Source: Thauera linaloolentis 47Lol = DSM 12138
Lineage (GTDB): Bacteria; Pseudomonadota; Gammaproteobacteria; Burkholderiales; Rhodocyclaceae
Direction of reading: 5' to 3'
NCBI RefSeq assembly: GCF_000310205.1
Contig: NZ_AMXE01000001.1
Location: 141,606 to 205,605 of the forward strand
DNA length: 64,000 nt
The notes beneath the pieces are model-generated. The model did not search any database. It had not been told where the DNA came from and was given only the letters and a program-made list of their open reading frames with translations. The position numbers and the translations under genes were made by a program. Shown in pieces: positions 9,772 to 18,572 of the stretch (positions are counted from its first letter, which is position 1; every line of letters begins with the position of its first letter).

Positions 9772-11937
9772 TCAGGCGGCGCTGCGGGCGGCGCGGATCT
9801 GTTTCAGCACCTCGCGGGCAGCGGTCGGGATCGGTGTGCCCGGCCCGAAGATGCCCTTGGCGCCGGCAGCATACAAGGCATCGTAGTCCTGCGCCGGGAT
9901 CACGCCGCCGACGAAGGTGATGATGTCGTCCGCCCCCAGCCGCTTCAGTTCGCCGATGATCTGCGGCACCAGAGTCTTGTGGCCGGCGGCGAGACTGGAG
10001 CAGCCCACCGCGTGCACGTCGTTTTCCACCGCGTGGCGGGCGGCTTCTTCCGGTGTCTGGAAGAGCGGGCCGATGTCGATGTCGAAGCCGAGGTCGGCAA
10101 ACGCCGAGGCCACCACCTTGGCGCCACGGTCGTGGCCATCCTGGCCGAGCTTGGCGATCATGATGCGGGGACGGCGCCCTTCTTCGGCGACGAAGGCTTC
10201 GATCTCGGCCTTCAAGGCCTTCCAGTCTTCCTGTTCTTCCACGACGGCTCCATACACGCCGGACACGGCCTGCGGATTGGCGCGGAAACGGCCGAAGACC
10301 TTTTCCAGCGCATCCGACACCTCGCCCACCGAGGCACGCAGGCGGATCGCCTTCACCGTCAGGTCGAGCAGATTGCCCTCGCCCGTCTCGGCGCACGCGG
10401 TCAGCGCATCCAGCGCGGCCTGCACGGCGACGGCGTCGCGTGTTTCGCGCATCTTGTTGAGGCGGGCGATCTGCGCCTCGCGCACGGCGTGGTTGTCGAT
10501 ATCGAGGATCTCGATCGGGTCTTCCTTCGCCAGCTTGTACTTGTTCACGCCGACGATCACGTCCTTGCCCGAGTCGATGCGCGCCTGCTTGTCGGCGGCG
10601 CATTCCTCGACCTTCATCTTGGCCCAGCCGGATTCCACCGCCTTGGTCATGCCGCCCATGGCCTCGATCTCTTCGATCAGCGCCCACGCCTTGTCGGCCA
10701 TGTCCTGGGTCAGCTTCTCCATCATGTAGGAGCCGGCCCAGGGGTCGACGACGTTACAGATGTGCGTTTCTTCCTGGATGATGATCTGCGTGTTGCGCGC
10801 GATGCGCGCGGAGAACTCGGTCGGCAGCGCGATGGCTTCGTCGAGCGCGTTGGTGTGCAGCGACTGGGTGCCGCCGAACACCGCCGCCATCGCCTCGATG
10901 GTGGTGCGCACGACGTTGTTGTACGGGTCCTGCTCGGTGAGCGACCAGCCGGAAGTCTGCGAGTGGGTGCGCAGCATCATCGACTTGGCGCTCTTGGGGT
11001 TGAACTGCTTCATGATCCGCCACCACAGCAGACGCGCCGCGCGCATCTTTGCGATCTCCAGGTAGAAGTTCATGCCCACCGCCCAGAAGAACGACAGCCG
11101 CCCGGCGAAAGTATCCACGTCCATGCCGGAATTGATGCCGGTGCGCACGTATTCGAGGCCGTCGGCCAGCGTGAACGCCAGCTCGATGGCCTGGTTCGCG
11201 CCCGCTTCCTGGATGTGGTAACCCGAGATCGAGATGCTGTTGAACTTGGGCATGTTGGCCGACGTGTACTGGAAAATGTCGGCGATGATCTTCATCGACG
11301 GCGTCGGCGGGTAGATGTAGGTGTTGCGGACCATGAACTCCTTGAGGATGTCGTTCTGGATGGTCCCCGAGAGCTTGTCTTGGCTCACGCCCTGCTCTTC
11401 GGCGGCGATGATGTAGCCGGCCAGGATCGGCAGCACCGCACCGTTCATGGTCATCGATACCGAGATCTTGTCGAGCGGAATGCTGTCGAAGAGGATCTTC
11501 ATGTCCTCCACCGAGTCGATCGCCACGCCGGCCTTGCCGACGTCGCCGGTCACGCGCGGATGGTCGGAGTCGTAGCCGCGGTGGGTGGCCAGGTCGAAGG
11601 CCACCGACACGCCCTGGCCGCCGGCGGCAAGCGCCTTGCGATAGAAGGCGTTGGACGCCTCGGCGGTGGAGAAGCCGGCGTACTGGCGGATGGTCCACGG
11701 CTTGACCGCGTACATGGTCGGCTGCGGCCCGCGCAGGAAGGGCTCGAAGCCCGGCAGCGTATCGGCGTGCGGCAGATTCTCGGTATCGGCCTTCGTATAC
11801 AGCGGCTTGACCGTCAGGCCTTCGGGCGTGATCCAGTTGAGCTTCTCGATGTCACCGCCGGGCGCATGCTTGGCTGCGGCTTTTTTCCAGGCCTCGGGAT
11901 CGGGCTGGGGGTAGATCGGCTCATTGGCGTTCGACAT
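9772..11937 (-). CDS. scpA: Methylmalonyl-CoA mutase (single-chain, B12-dependent)
   Basis: Interconverts (R)-methylmalonyl-CoA and succinyl-CoA using adenosylcobalamin. The 721-residue protein has the N-terminal TIM-barrel catalytic domain (for example [13 protein letters not shown] and HTQSTSG-like [17 protein letters not shown] segments) and a C-terminal cobalamin-binding domain with DGHDRG at 600-605, where H602 is the lower cobalt ligand. It is the homodimeric single-chain type, like E. coli Sbm, so no separate small subunit is expected. An AGAGG site precedes the ATG at 11937. It is the first gene of the minus-strand operon and is divergent from a GntR/FCD regulator. A methylmalonyl-CoA epimerase gene is not seen in the window. 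Confidence 0.96.
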   Translation of the reverse strand: MSNANEPIYPQPDPEAWKKAAAKHAPGGDIEKLNWITPEGLTVKPLYTKADTENLPHADTLPGFEPFLRGPQPTMYAVKPWTIRQYAGFSTAEASNAFYRKALAAGGQGVSVAFDLATHRGYDSDHPRVTGDVGKAGVAIDSVEDMKILFDSIPLDKISVSMTMNGAVLPILAGYIIAAEEQGVSQDKLSGTIQNDILKEFMVRNTYIYPPTPSMKIIADIFQYTSANMPKFNSISISGYHIQEAGANQAIELAFTLADGLEYVRTGINSGMDVDTFAGRLSFFWAVGMNFYLEIAKMRAARLLWWRIMKQFNPKSAKSMMLRTHSQTSGWSLTEQDPYNNVVRTTIEAMAAVFGGTQSLHTNALDEAIALPTEFSARIARNTQIIIQEETHICNVVDPWAGSYMMEKLTQDMADKAWALIEEIEAMGGMTKAVESGWAKMKVEECAADKQARIDSGKDVIVGVNKYKLAKEDPIEILDIDNHAVREAQIARLNKMRETRDAVAVQAALDALTACAETGEGNLLDLTVKAIRLRASVGEVSDALEKVFGRFRANPQAVSGVYGAVVEEQEDWKALKAEIEAFVAEEGRRPRIMIAKLGQDGHDRGAKVVASAFADLGFDIDIGPLFQTPEEAARHAVENDVHAVGCSSLAAGHKTLVPQIIGELKRLGADDIITFVGGVIPAQDYDALYAAGAKGIFGPGTPIPTAAREVLKQIRAARSAA

Positions 11938-12171
11938 GGAAACCTCTTGAAATCAGGCGCCGCAACTGCGGCAGTTCAGTATCAGATGGCGACACAGCCA
12001 GGGTGCTGGCGGGACGATCTTATCCCGCGCCCACACCACGGCAGACGGCGACGAAGCCGCCCGCGGCTCAATGCCGCGAGCGGCCGTCGACGTCCCGCCA
12101 CGCCGCACGGCCCCTCTCCTGTTCGCCGGGCTGTCGCCCTGCGCCTCCCACGCCGCGCAGCGTGAAGGAAG

Positions 12172-12199
12172 TTGACTTGTTGCATCGGCGAAATAATAC
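12172..12199 (+). promoter_or_regulatory. Sigma-70-like promoter of the GntR regulator
   Basis: TTGACT (12172-12177) and TAATAC (12194-12199) with 16-bp spacing. The predicted start of transcription falls just before the first ATG at 12213, so the message would be nearly leaderless or translation starts at a later ATG. The rest of 11938-12171 shows no further clear signal. Confidence 0.5.
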
Positions 12200-12212
12200 T
12201 TTATCCATAATT

Positions 12213-12974
12213 ATGAACGCAAATCCTAAGCAACAGGGTGATAATGGCCGCACTCTGAAACTGGCAGATATGCGACAAACGCACTCCGCCCACACCGCAT
12301 TCATGAAAGCATCCCGCATCGCTCCACTCGCCCTGTACCAGGAAGTCGCCGAACGCCTGCGCGAGCGGATCTTTTCGCACGAACTTCCGCCGGGAACCTG
12401 GGTGGACGAGCAGGCGCTGGCCGAGCAGTACGGCATCTCGCGCACGCCGCTGCGCGAGGCGCTGAAAGTCCTCACCTCCGAAGGGCTCGTCACCCTCAAG
12501 CCGCGCCGCGGCTGCTACGTGACGGAGATATCGGAACGCGACCTCGACGAGGTGTTCTCCGTCATGGCGCTGCTCGAAGGGGAATGCGCGCGCGTGCTGG
12601 TCAGCCGTGCGACCGACACCAATCTCGAACGCCTCAAGGCCATCCACGCCGATCTCGAGCGCGCCGCCGCGGCCAAGGACATAGAAGGCTTCTTCGAGGC
12701 CAACCAGGGCTTTCACCGCGCCATCCAGGAACTTGCCGACAACCACTGGCTGCTCCATGTGATCGAAGACCTGCGCAAGGTCATCAAACTGTCGCGCCAT
12801 CACTCCCTGTTTTCAGAAGGGCGGCTCGAGCAATCGCTCGCCGAACACCGTGCAATCCTCGACGCACTCGTCGCACGCAATGCAAGCGCGGCCGAAGCCC
12901 TGATGCGCTCGCACATCCGCAGCGGCCGCGAGGCAGTGGCGCGCATTGCCGCAGCCAGGACGAAAGTCGCCTGA
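12213..12974 (+). CDS. GntR-family (FCD/FadR subfamily) transcriptional regulator
   Basis: DNA-binding regulator of 253 residues. The winged-helix GntR domain is at about 40-105 and contains the recognition-helix segment YGISRTPLREALKVL. The FCD ligand-binding domain is at about 110-235 and has the Asp/His-rich helical pattern (FHRAIQELADNHWL, HRAILDALVARN) that usually coordinates a metal and binds carboxylic acids. It is divergent from the methylmalonyl-CoA operon, so regulation of propionate/methylmalonyl metabolism is a reasonable inference; the ligand is unknown. The start is uncertain: ATG at 12213 has no ribosome-binding site, and ATG at 12303 would still leave both domains intact. Confidence 0.85.
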   Translation: MNANPKQQGDNGRTLKLADMRQTHSAHTAFMKASRIAPLALYQEVAERLRERIFSHELPPGTWVDEQALAEQYGISRTPLREALKVLTSEGLVTLKPRRGCYVTEISERDLDEVFSVMALLEGECARVLVSRATDTNLERLKAIHADLERAAAAKDIEGFFEANQGFHRAIQELADNHWLLHVIEDLRKVIKLSRHHSLFSEGRLEQSLAEHRAILDALVARNASAAEALMRSHIRSGREAVARIAAARTKVA

Positions 12975-13211
12975 GCCTGGAAGCCCCCTTCCCTTCAGCC
13001 AACCCCATCCAGCATCACACTCCACTTCAGGCTTCATCCGGTTTGGGCAGACCCGTACGCCCCCTTCATGCCAATGAATTAAAGGGGCCCCGCGCCGCGG
13101 CATTCCCGGGACCTTGGTCACGCCTGAAGGATGTCGACATTCTTTACACGCAAAGCATTGCGGGTGAATTCCATAAACATAACACCTTTTAAAACAATAT
13201 ATTACATACCG
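12975..13211. other. Intergenic region upstream of the PEP-CTERM gene
   Basis: Non-coding spacer. It turns AT-rich from about 13130 toward the sigma-54 promoter at 13212, which is where an enhancer-binding protein site would be expected, but no clear palindrome was recognised. Confidence 0.5.
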
Positions 13212-13227
13212 TGGCACACCCCTTGCT
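13212..13227 (+). promoter_or_regulatory. Sigma-54 (RpoN) promoter of PEP-CTERM gene 1
   Basis: TGGCAC-ACCCC-TTGCT matches the -24/-12 consensus, with GG and GC exactly 10 bp apart, 60 bp upstream of the start codon. PEP-CTERM genes in some Betaproteobacteria are under the PrsK/PrsR-RpoN system, which fits. Confidence 0.85.
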
Positions 13228-13286
13228 TTACTGGATTTGATTTTCCAACCAACAGGCCACGAGCCCTGAAATAGGTACCAACAGTC

Positions 13287-13931
13287 ATGAAAAAGACCGC
13301 TTTTGCCATCGCTCTCGCTACCCTGGGCTTCGGCGCCAACGCAGCTGTGATCTCGTTTGAAGCTCCGCTGAACCTCCAAGTCACCGAAATCAACCAAACC
13401 CTCACGCTGAACAAGTTCGACAGCGGCCTCGGTACTCTGGAAGCGGTAACGGTCGAATTCTTCGGTCAAGGCGTTTCCGGTGTCACCATCCAGAACACCG
13501 CAGCCCAAGATCAGAGCTTCCGCTTCAGCAGCGTTCTGGATCTGGTCTTCACCGGCCCGCTCGCAGACGTTGTCTCGATCGAGCTGTTCAACACCAATGG
13601 TTTCATCAGCATCGGCAGCGGCAACACGGTGGATCTGGGCCAGGTCGACATCAGCGAATCGCTGAGCCTGAACGTTGCTGCAAACCTGTTTACCAACTTC
13701 ATCGGCTCCGACCTTCTGACCTTCCAGTGCGAGAGCTTCGTGACCAACTCGCAATCCGGCGGCGGCGGCAACGTCATCGTGACGCAGAACACCCAAGCCG
13801 GCTGCGGCGCCAAGGTGACCTACTCCTACACCGACAACACCCCGACGAACCCGGTTCCGGAACCCGGTTCGCTGGCTCTGCTGGGCCTCGGCCTGGCCGG
13901 TCTCGGCGCCCTGCGTCGCAAGAAGGCCTGA
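13287..13931 (+). CDS. PEP-CTERM sorting-domain protein (choice-of-anchor E type)
   Basis: Secreted protein of 214 residues destined for exosortase processing. It has an N-terminal signal peptide (MKKTAFAIALATLGFGANA) and a beta-rich body with the LxTLEAVTVEFFG pattern seen in choice-of-anchor E proteins. The classical C-terminal tripartite tag follows: PEP motif (PVPEPGS), a hydrophobic stretch (LALLGLGLAGLGAL) and basic RRKKA. Exosortase EpsH and the regulators PrsK/PrsR are not in the window. A sigma-54 promoter lies 60 bp upstream and a terminator follows, so the gene is monocistronic. Such proteins are linked to exopolysaccharide and floc or biofilm formation in related bacteria; the exact role is unknown. 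Confidence 0.9.
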   Translation: MKKTAFAIALATLGFGANAAVISFEAPLNLQVTEINQTLTLNKFDSGLGTLEAVTVEFFGQGVSGVTIQNTAAQDQSFRFSSVLDLVFTGPLADVVSIELFNTNGFISIGSGNTVDLGQVDISESLSLNVAANLFTNFIGSDLLTFQCESFVTNSQSGGGGNVIVTQNTQAGCGAKVTYSYTDNTPTNPVPEPGSLALLGLGLAGLGALRRKKA

Positions 13932-13950
13932 GCAAGCACCTGCAGCATGA

Positions 13951-13980
13951 AAAAAACCGCCCTCTCGGGGGCGGTTTTTT
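13951..13980. terminator. Bidirectional terminator between PEP-CTERM gene 1 and corC-like gene
   Basis: AAAAAACCGCCC / GGGCGGTTTTTT (13951-13962 / 13969-13980), loop TCTCGG. The U tracts work on both strands, serving the convergent genes on either side. Confidence 0.93.
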
Positions 13981-14003
13981 CGTCTACGGCCCGGTTACGA
14001 AAA

Positions 14004-15299
14004 TCAGGCTCCCGGCTCCACCTCCCGCGTAACCAGGACCTGATCGATGCGGTAGTTGTCGATATCCACCACTTCGAACTTGTAGCCCGCATAGACGACG
14101 AAATCGGTTCGCTTGGGCACCTTGCGCAGGCGGTACATCAAGAAGCCGGCCACGGTCTCGTAGTTCTCGAATCCTTCGAAAGCCTCGATGTTCAGCGCCT
14201 GCATGACGTCCTCGATCGGCGTGACACCGTCGATCAGCCAGGAATTGTCATCCCGGCGCACGATCAGCTCTTCCTGGAAGGGGCTGACGAGGTCGCCCAT
14301 CACGGTGTTCATCACGTCCTGTAGCGACAGCAGGCCGACCACCAGCGCGTATTCGTTGATGACCAGGGCGAAATCCTCCTTGGCGTCGCGGAAGCGCTCC
14401 AGCGCCTCGAACAGGCTCAAGGTGTCCGGCAGCATCAGTATCTTGCGCACGATCGGCTGGGTACGCAGCGACAGATCCTGCCCTTGCACGATGCGCGGCA
14501 GAATGTCCTTCGAATCGACATAACCGATCACGCTGTCGATGCCGCTTTCGCATACCGGAAACTTGCCATGCGGGTGTTCGGCGATCTTGCGCCGGATGCT
14601 CTCCTCCGATTCGGAGAGGGTGAGGAAGACGATACTCTCGCGCGAGGTCATGGCCGAGGGCACGATGCGCGAATCGAGCTCGAACACGTTGCTGATCAGG
14701 TGCTGCTCCTGGCGCAGCAGCGCACCGGCCTGGGCACCGGCATCGGCCATGGCGACGATGTCGTCGGCCGTGATGTCCTCGACACGCACGCTCGGCACCT
14801 TGAACCAGCGGAAGAGGATATCGGCCAGGCCATTGAAGACCCACACCAGCGGCGCGAACAGCCACACGCAAACCTGCATCGGCCGCACCACGCCCACGGC
14901 GATGCGTTCGGGCCTCACCATCGCCAGCCGCTTGGGCATCAGGTCGGCAAACAGCACGAACAGCGAGGTGACGAACACGAAGGACACGACGAAACTCAAC
15001 GTCCCCAGCATCGGACCATCGTACATGGGCCGCAGGAAGCCCTCGACATGCGGCGACAGCGCCTGTTCGCCGACGATGCCGCCAAGAATGCTGACGGCGT
15101 TCAGGCCGATCTGCACCACGGTGAAGAAGTTTCCCGGGCTGTCCTGCAGCACGAGCACGCGCTGCGCATTGACGTTGCCGCCCTCCGCCATGAGGCGGAG
15201 CTTGACCTTGCGCGAGGCCGCGAGCGAGATCTCGGACATCGACAGGAAGGCGCTGACTGCGATGAGCAACAGGATGAAGAACAACTGGTCGAGCAACAC
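14004..15299 (-). CDS. CNNM/CorC-HlyC family membrane protein with CBS pair
   Basis: A 431-residue inner-membrane protein. The N-terminal DUF21/CNNM transmembrane domain (about 1-190) is followed by a tandem CBS pair (about 205-325) and a C-terminal CorC_HlyC domain (about 340-420). Members are linked to magnesium/cobalt efflux or metal homeostasis, but substrate assignment is weak. The GTG start at 15299 is chosen because AAAGGAG lies five bases upstream and the reading then begins directly with the first membrane helix (LLDQLFFILLLIAVSAFLSM); longer in-frame extensions lack a start signal. It is monocistronic. Confidence 0.88.
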   Translation of the reverse strand: MLLDQLFFILLLIAVSAFLSMSEISLAASRKVKLRLMAEGGNVNAQRVLVLQDSPGNFFTVVQIGLNAVSILGGIVGEQALSPHVEGFLRPMYDGPMLGTLSFVVSFVFVTSLFVLFADLMPKRLAMVRPERIAVGVVRPMQVCVWLFAPLVWVFNGLADILFRWFKVPSVRVEDITADDIVAMADAGAQAGALLRQEQHLISNVFELDSRIVPSAMTSRESIVFLTLSESEESIRRKIAEHPHGKFPVCESGIDSVIGYVDSKDILPRIVQGQDLSLRTQPIVRKILMLPDTLSLFEALERFRDAKEDFALVINEYALVVGLLSLQDVMNTVMGDLVSPFQEELIVRRDDNSWLIDGVTPIEDVMQALNIEAFEGFENYETVAGFLMYRLRKVPKRTDFVVYAGYKFEVVDIDNYRIDQVLVTREVEPGA

Positions 15300-15414
15300 G
15301 ATGGCTCCTTTGGGATGGGGTCCCGCCGGAAGGCAAAACCGGAATGGATCGCCCGGAAGTCTATCACTTCGATATTTCGCCCTCGCAGAAGCACCGTAAC
15401 GCCACCCCGGCGCC

Positions 15415-15485
15415 ATGCAAAATGAAAATGCCCCCCACGCTCCCACTACGTGAGGTCGCTGCCCCCAGGGGGCGCTTTTCATCTT
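15415..15485. repeat. Probable dispersed intergenic palindromic repeat (single copy here)
   Basis: The segment around CCCCCCACGCTCCCACTACG and the following GCTGCCCCCAGGGGGC palindrome resembles short intergenic repeats common in betaproteobacterial genomes. Only one copy was found in the window, so the repeat status rests on recognition rather than on comparison. It lies between two genes on minus and next to the actP terminator. Confidence 0.45.
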
Positions 15486-15501
15486 GGGGCGGCCTGACAA
15501 T

Positions 15502-15539
15502 GAAAAACCCGCCGGACATCGCTGAACGGCGGGTTTTTC
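15502..15539 (-). terminator. Terminator of the DUF485-actP operon
   Basis: GAAAAACCCGCCG / CGGCGGGTTTTTC (15502-15514 / 15527-15539) with a 12-nt loop, about 50 bp after the actP stop on minus. Confidence 0.9.
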
Positions 15540-15587
15540 GATCGATGCTGCGGCGTGGCGAACCACGCCGCAGCCCGGAAGGCGCGA

Positions 15588-17270
15588 TCAGTGCGACGAC
15601 GCTGAGGCCGCACCGACCCCCGTCTGCGCACGTACGTACTGGTCTTCGAAGGCTTCGATCTCGGCCTTGGCCTCGGCGCTGTTGTCCATCTTCGACACCA
15701 GGATGGTGGCGAGGAAGGCGAGCGGCATCGAGAACAGCGCCGGCTGGGTGTAGGGGAAGATCGGCGAGGCGAAGCCCAGCACATCGACCCACACCGACTT
15801 CGACAACGTCACGAAGGCCACCGCGCTGAACAGGCCCAGATAGCCGCCGGCCAGTGCGCCCTTGGTCGTGAGCCCCTTCCAGTACATCGACAACACCAGC
15901 ACCGGGAAGTTGGCCGACGCCGCGACGCCGAAGGCCAGCGCCACCATGAAGGCGACGTTCATCTTCTCGAAGGCCATGCCCAGCAGCACGGCGACGATAC
16001 CCAGACCGACGGTGGCGAACTTGGAGATCTTGATCTCGGTCGCCTCGCTGGCCTTGCCCTTCATGATCACGCGGGCATAGAGGTCGTGCGAGATCGCCGA
16101 GGCGCCGGCCAGCGCCAGGCCGGCCACCACCGCGAGGATGGTCGCGAAGGCCACCGCCGACAGGAAGCCCAGCAGCAGGTTGCCGCCGACTGCCTGCGCC
16201 AGGTGCATGGCGATCATGTTGCCGCCGCCGATCACCTTGCCGCCGACCTCGCCACCCTCGAAGAACTGCGGGTCGGTACCGACGATGACGATGGAGCACA
16301 GGCCCATGATAGCGATGACGTTGAAGAAGTAGCCGATGATGCCCGAGGCATAGAGCACCGACTTGCGCGCTTCCTTGGCATCGGTCACGGTGAAGAAGCG
16401 CATCAGGATGTGCGGCAGGCCGGCGATGCCGAACATCAGGCCGAGCGCCATCGACAAGGCGGTCACCGGATCGGCCAGCAGGCTGCCGGGCGCCAGCAGG
16501 TTGGTGCCGAGCTTGTGCACTTCCATCGCGCGGTCGGTCAGCTCCTGGAAGCTGAAGCCGAAGCGGCTGAAGGCCAGCAGCATCACCGCGGTGCCGCCGA
16601 TCAGCAGCATGCAGGCCTTGATGATCTGCACCCAGGTGGTGGCGACCATGCCGCCGAACGTGACGTAGATCATCATCAGCGCGCCGACGACGACCAGCGC
16701 GACGGCGTAGTCCAGCCCGAACAGCAGCTTGATGAGCTGGCCGGCACCGACCATCTGCGCCACCAGGTAGAAGCACACCACGATCAGCGAGCTGATCGCC
16801 GCCATCGTGCGCACCTTGCCCTGGTTGAGGCGGTAGGAGGTGATGTCGGCAAACGTGAACTTGCCCAGGTTGCGCAGGCGTTCGGCCATCAGGAACAGGA
16901 TCACCGGCCAGCCGACGAAGAAGGCCACCATGTAGATGTAGGCATCCACGCCCTGCATGTACAGCATCGCGGTCAGGCCCAGCAGCGTCGCGGCCGACAT
17001 GTAGTCGCCGGCGATCGCGAGACCGTTCTGGCCGCCGGTGATGCCGCCGCCGGCGGTGTAGAAGTCGGATGCCGACTTGGTGCGGCTGGCCGCCCAGTAG
17101 GTGATGCCGAGCGTCATCAGCACGAAGACGAAGAACATCGCGATGGCGTGCAGGTTCAGCGGCTGCTTCTCCGCTTCAGCCACTGCGGGCGCGGCCAGCG
17201 CGAGCGCGGGCATGGACAGCGCCAGCAGACCGGCGCCAAGGCGGGACGGCATTTTGTTCGAGTACCTCAT
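15588..17270 (-). CDS. actP: Cation/acetate symporter ActP (sodium:solute symporter family)
   Basis: Inner-membrane symporter of 560 residues for acetate and related short monocarboxylates, possibly propionate. It has an N-terminal cleavable or hydrophobic leader (ALSMPALALAAPAVA) typical of ActP, about 13 transmembrane helices, and SSS-family segments such as DFYTAGGGITGGQNGLAIAGD and FGGMVATTWVQIIKA. The start ATG at 17270 overlaps the stop of the preceding DUF485 gene (TGATGA) and has GGAGGAG upstream, so the pair is translationally coupled. Pairing of DUF485 with ActP is the usual arrangement; the acs gene that often accompanies it is not here. Confidence 0.93.
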   Translation of the reverse strand: MRYSNKMPSRLGAGLLALSMPALALAAPAVAEAEKQPLNLHAIAMFFVFVLMTLGITYWAASRTKSASDFYTAGGGITGGQNGLAIAGDYMSAATLLGLTAMLYMQGVDAYIYMVAFFVGWPVILFLMAERLRNLGKFTFADITSYRLNQGKVRTMAAISSLIVVCFYLVAQMVGAGQLIKLLFGLDYAVALVVVGALMMIYVTFGGMVATTWVQIIKACMLLIGGTAVMLLAFSRFGFSFQELTDRAMEVHKLGTNLLAPGSLLADPVTALSMALGLMFGIAGLPHILMRFFTVTDAKEARKSVLYASGIIGYFFNVIAIMGLCSIVIVGTDPQFFEGGEVGGKVIGGGNMIAMHLAQAVGGNLLLGFLSAVAFATILAVVAGLALAGASAISHDLYARVIMKGKASEATEIKISKFATVGLGIVAVLLGMAFEKMNVAFMVALAFGVAASANFPVLVLSMYWKGLTTKGALAGGYLGLFSAVAFVTLSKSVWVDVLGFASPIFPYTQPALFSMPLAFLATILVSKMDNSAEAKAEIEAFEDQYVRAQTGVGAASASSH

Positions 17271-17590
17271 CACCGCTCCTCCTTCCACGCCGCAGCCACG
17301 ACTTCCGCGTTGATCGCATCCAGCTCTCCGTTTGCGCGGCGCACATAGATGAACGTCAGAATGATGTAAACGACGAATTGCAGGAAACCGAGCAGGATGC
17401 CCCAGGTCAGGTTGCTACCCTCGGACAGGCGCGTTGCGATGAATTCGGGGGCGAACGCCACCAGCAGGACGAAGCCGTAGAACAATACCGACAGGATGCC
17501 CATCATCGACCAGGCGACACGGGCCCGCTTGCTGACGAGCTCCGCGAAGCGCGGATTCCGTCTGATGCGTGCATAGATTTGACTAGACAC
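17270..17590 (-). CDS. DUF485 small membrane protein, ActP partner
   Basis: A 106-residue inner-membrane protein with two transmembrane helices (about 28-48 and 62-84) and a conserved N-terminal cytoplasmic stretch (SSQIYARIRRNPRFAELV). DUF485 proteins are encoded directly before acetate permeases and probably assist ActP assembly or activity, though the mechanism is not established. The GTG start at 17590 is preferred, since AGGAGG lies six bases upstream; a TTG five codons earlier lies within that site. It is first in a two-gene operon. Confidence 0.9.
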   Translation of the reverse strand: MSSQIYARIRRNPRFAELVSKRARVAWSMMGILSVLFYGFVLLVAFAPEFIATRLSEGSNLTWGILLGFLQFVVYIILTFIYVRRANGELDAINAEVVAAAWKEER

Positions 17591-17685
17591 TTTCTCCCTC
17601 CTCAAGGAACAGCAACATAAGACATGTCACTCCTCCACCCTCCTTCGATCGAACGACCGTCTGACGCGGCGTTTCGATTTCGCGG

Positions 17686-17725
17686 ATGATATATCATCCA
17701 TAAGACTCCATACATGTCCGTATGG
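17686..17725 (+). promoter_or_regulatory. Two adjacent palindromes upstream of the enoyl-CoA hydratase
   Basis: GATGATATATCATC (17686-17699) is a perfect 14-bp palindrome, followed by CCATAC-ATGTCC-GTATGG (17708-17725). Both lie in an AT-rich stretch before the hydratase and look like operator sites. The second contains an in-frame ATG at 17714, which argues for the later ATG at 17756 as the start. Confidence 0.45.
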
Positions 17726-17755
17726 AAATTTTTTATTTATTTGCGCGCACATACC

Positions 17756-18538
17756 ATGGATTCGAAGATCTCCCTCGACCTCGCCGACGGCATCGCCACC
17801 ATCACGTTGCACAATCCGGCCAAGCTCAACGCGGTGAACGCGGCAATGTGGCGCGGGCTGTCCGCAGCCCTCAAACATGTGGCGGAAAACGAGGCGCTGC
17901 GCTGCGTCATCCTCCGCGGAGCGGGCGAGGACGCCTTCGCCGCCGGTGGCAACATCGAGGAATTCCTGACCGTACGCGCCACGGTGGATGACGCACTGCA
18001 CTATCACGAGGAACTGGTCGCCGGCGCCCTGGAAGCCATCCGCAACTGTGCGCTGCCGACGGTGGCCGCGATCCGCGGCGCGTGCATAGGGGGCGGGCTG
18101 GAAATCGCCGGCTGCTGCGACATCCGCATCGCCGGCGAGTCGTCGCGCTTCGGCGCGCCGATCAACCGCCTCGGTTTTTCGATGTACCCGGGCGAGATGG
18201 CCGGCCTGCTGGCGCTGGCCGGCCCGGCCGTGGTGCTCGAGATCCTGCTGGAAGGGCGCATTCTGACTGCGCGCGAGGCCTTGCAGAAAGGCCTGCTGTC
18301 ACGCGTCGTCGATGACGAGAAGGTGTTCGACGAAGCAGCGGCATGCGCTGCGCGAATCTGCGCCGGCGCGCCGCTGGTGGCGCGCTGGCACAAGCAGTGG
18401 GTGAAGCGCCTGATGACGGGCGTGCCGCTGGACGAGGCGGAAAAACGGGCGGCCTTCGACTTCCTCTCGACGGATGACTACCGCGAAGGACTGGATGCGT
18501 TTCTGAACAAGAGAACGCCCCGGTTTACGGGGCGTTGA
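17756..18538 (+). CDS. Enoyl-CoA hydratase/isomerase family protein
   Basis: Crotonase-fold enzyme of 260 residues acting on an acyl-CoA. The oxyanion-hole segments are present (DAFAAGGNIEEF and IRGACIGGGLEIAGCCDIRIA), as is the family pattern FGAPINRLGFSMYPG. The residues that would be the two catalytic glutamates of classical hydratases are not both clear: the second position reads MYPGEMAG. Substrate and reaction (hydratase, isomerase or decarboxylase) therefore stay open. Neither ATG at 17714 nor 17756 has a ribosome-binding site; 17756 starts where homologous proteins start. It is a single gene, divergent from the DUF485-actP pair. Confidence 0.85.
   Translation: MDSKISLDLADGIATITLHNPAKLNAVNAAMWRGLSAALKHVAENEALRCVILRGAGEDAFAAGGNIEEFLTVRATVDDALHYHEELVAGALEAIRNCALPTVAAIRGACIGGGLEIAGCCDIRIAGESSRFGAPINRLGFSMYPGEMAGLLALAGPAVVLEILLEGRILTAREALQKGLLSRVVDDEKVFDEAAACAARICAGAPLVARWHKQWVKRLMTGVPLDEAEKRAAFDFLSTDDYREGLDAFLNKRTPRFTGR
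18514..18536 (+). terminator. Hairpin overlapping the end of the hydratase gene
   Basis: AACGCCCCG / CGGGGCGTT (18514-18522 / 18528-18536), loop GTTTA, straddles the last codons. It lacks a U tract, so it would be a weak or Rho-assisted terminator between convergent genes. Confidence 0.4.
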
Positions 18539-18572
18539 AGCGGACAGCGGAGTCGGGAGAGGCAGCAGGCGA

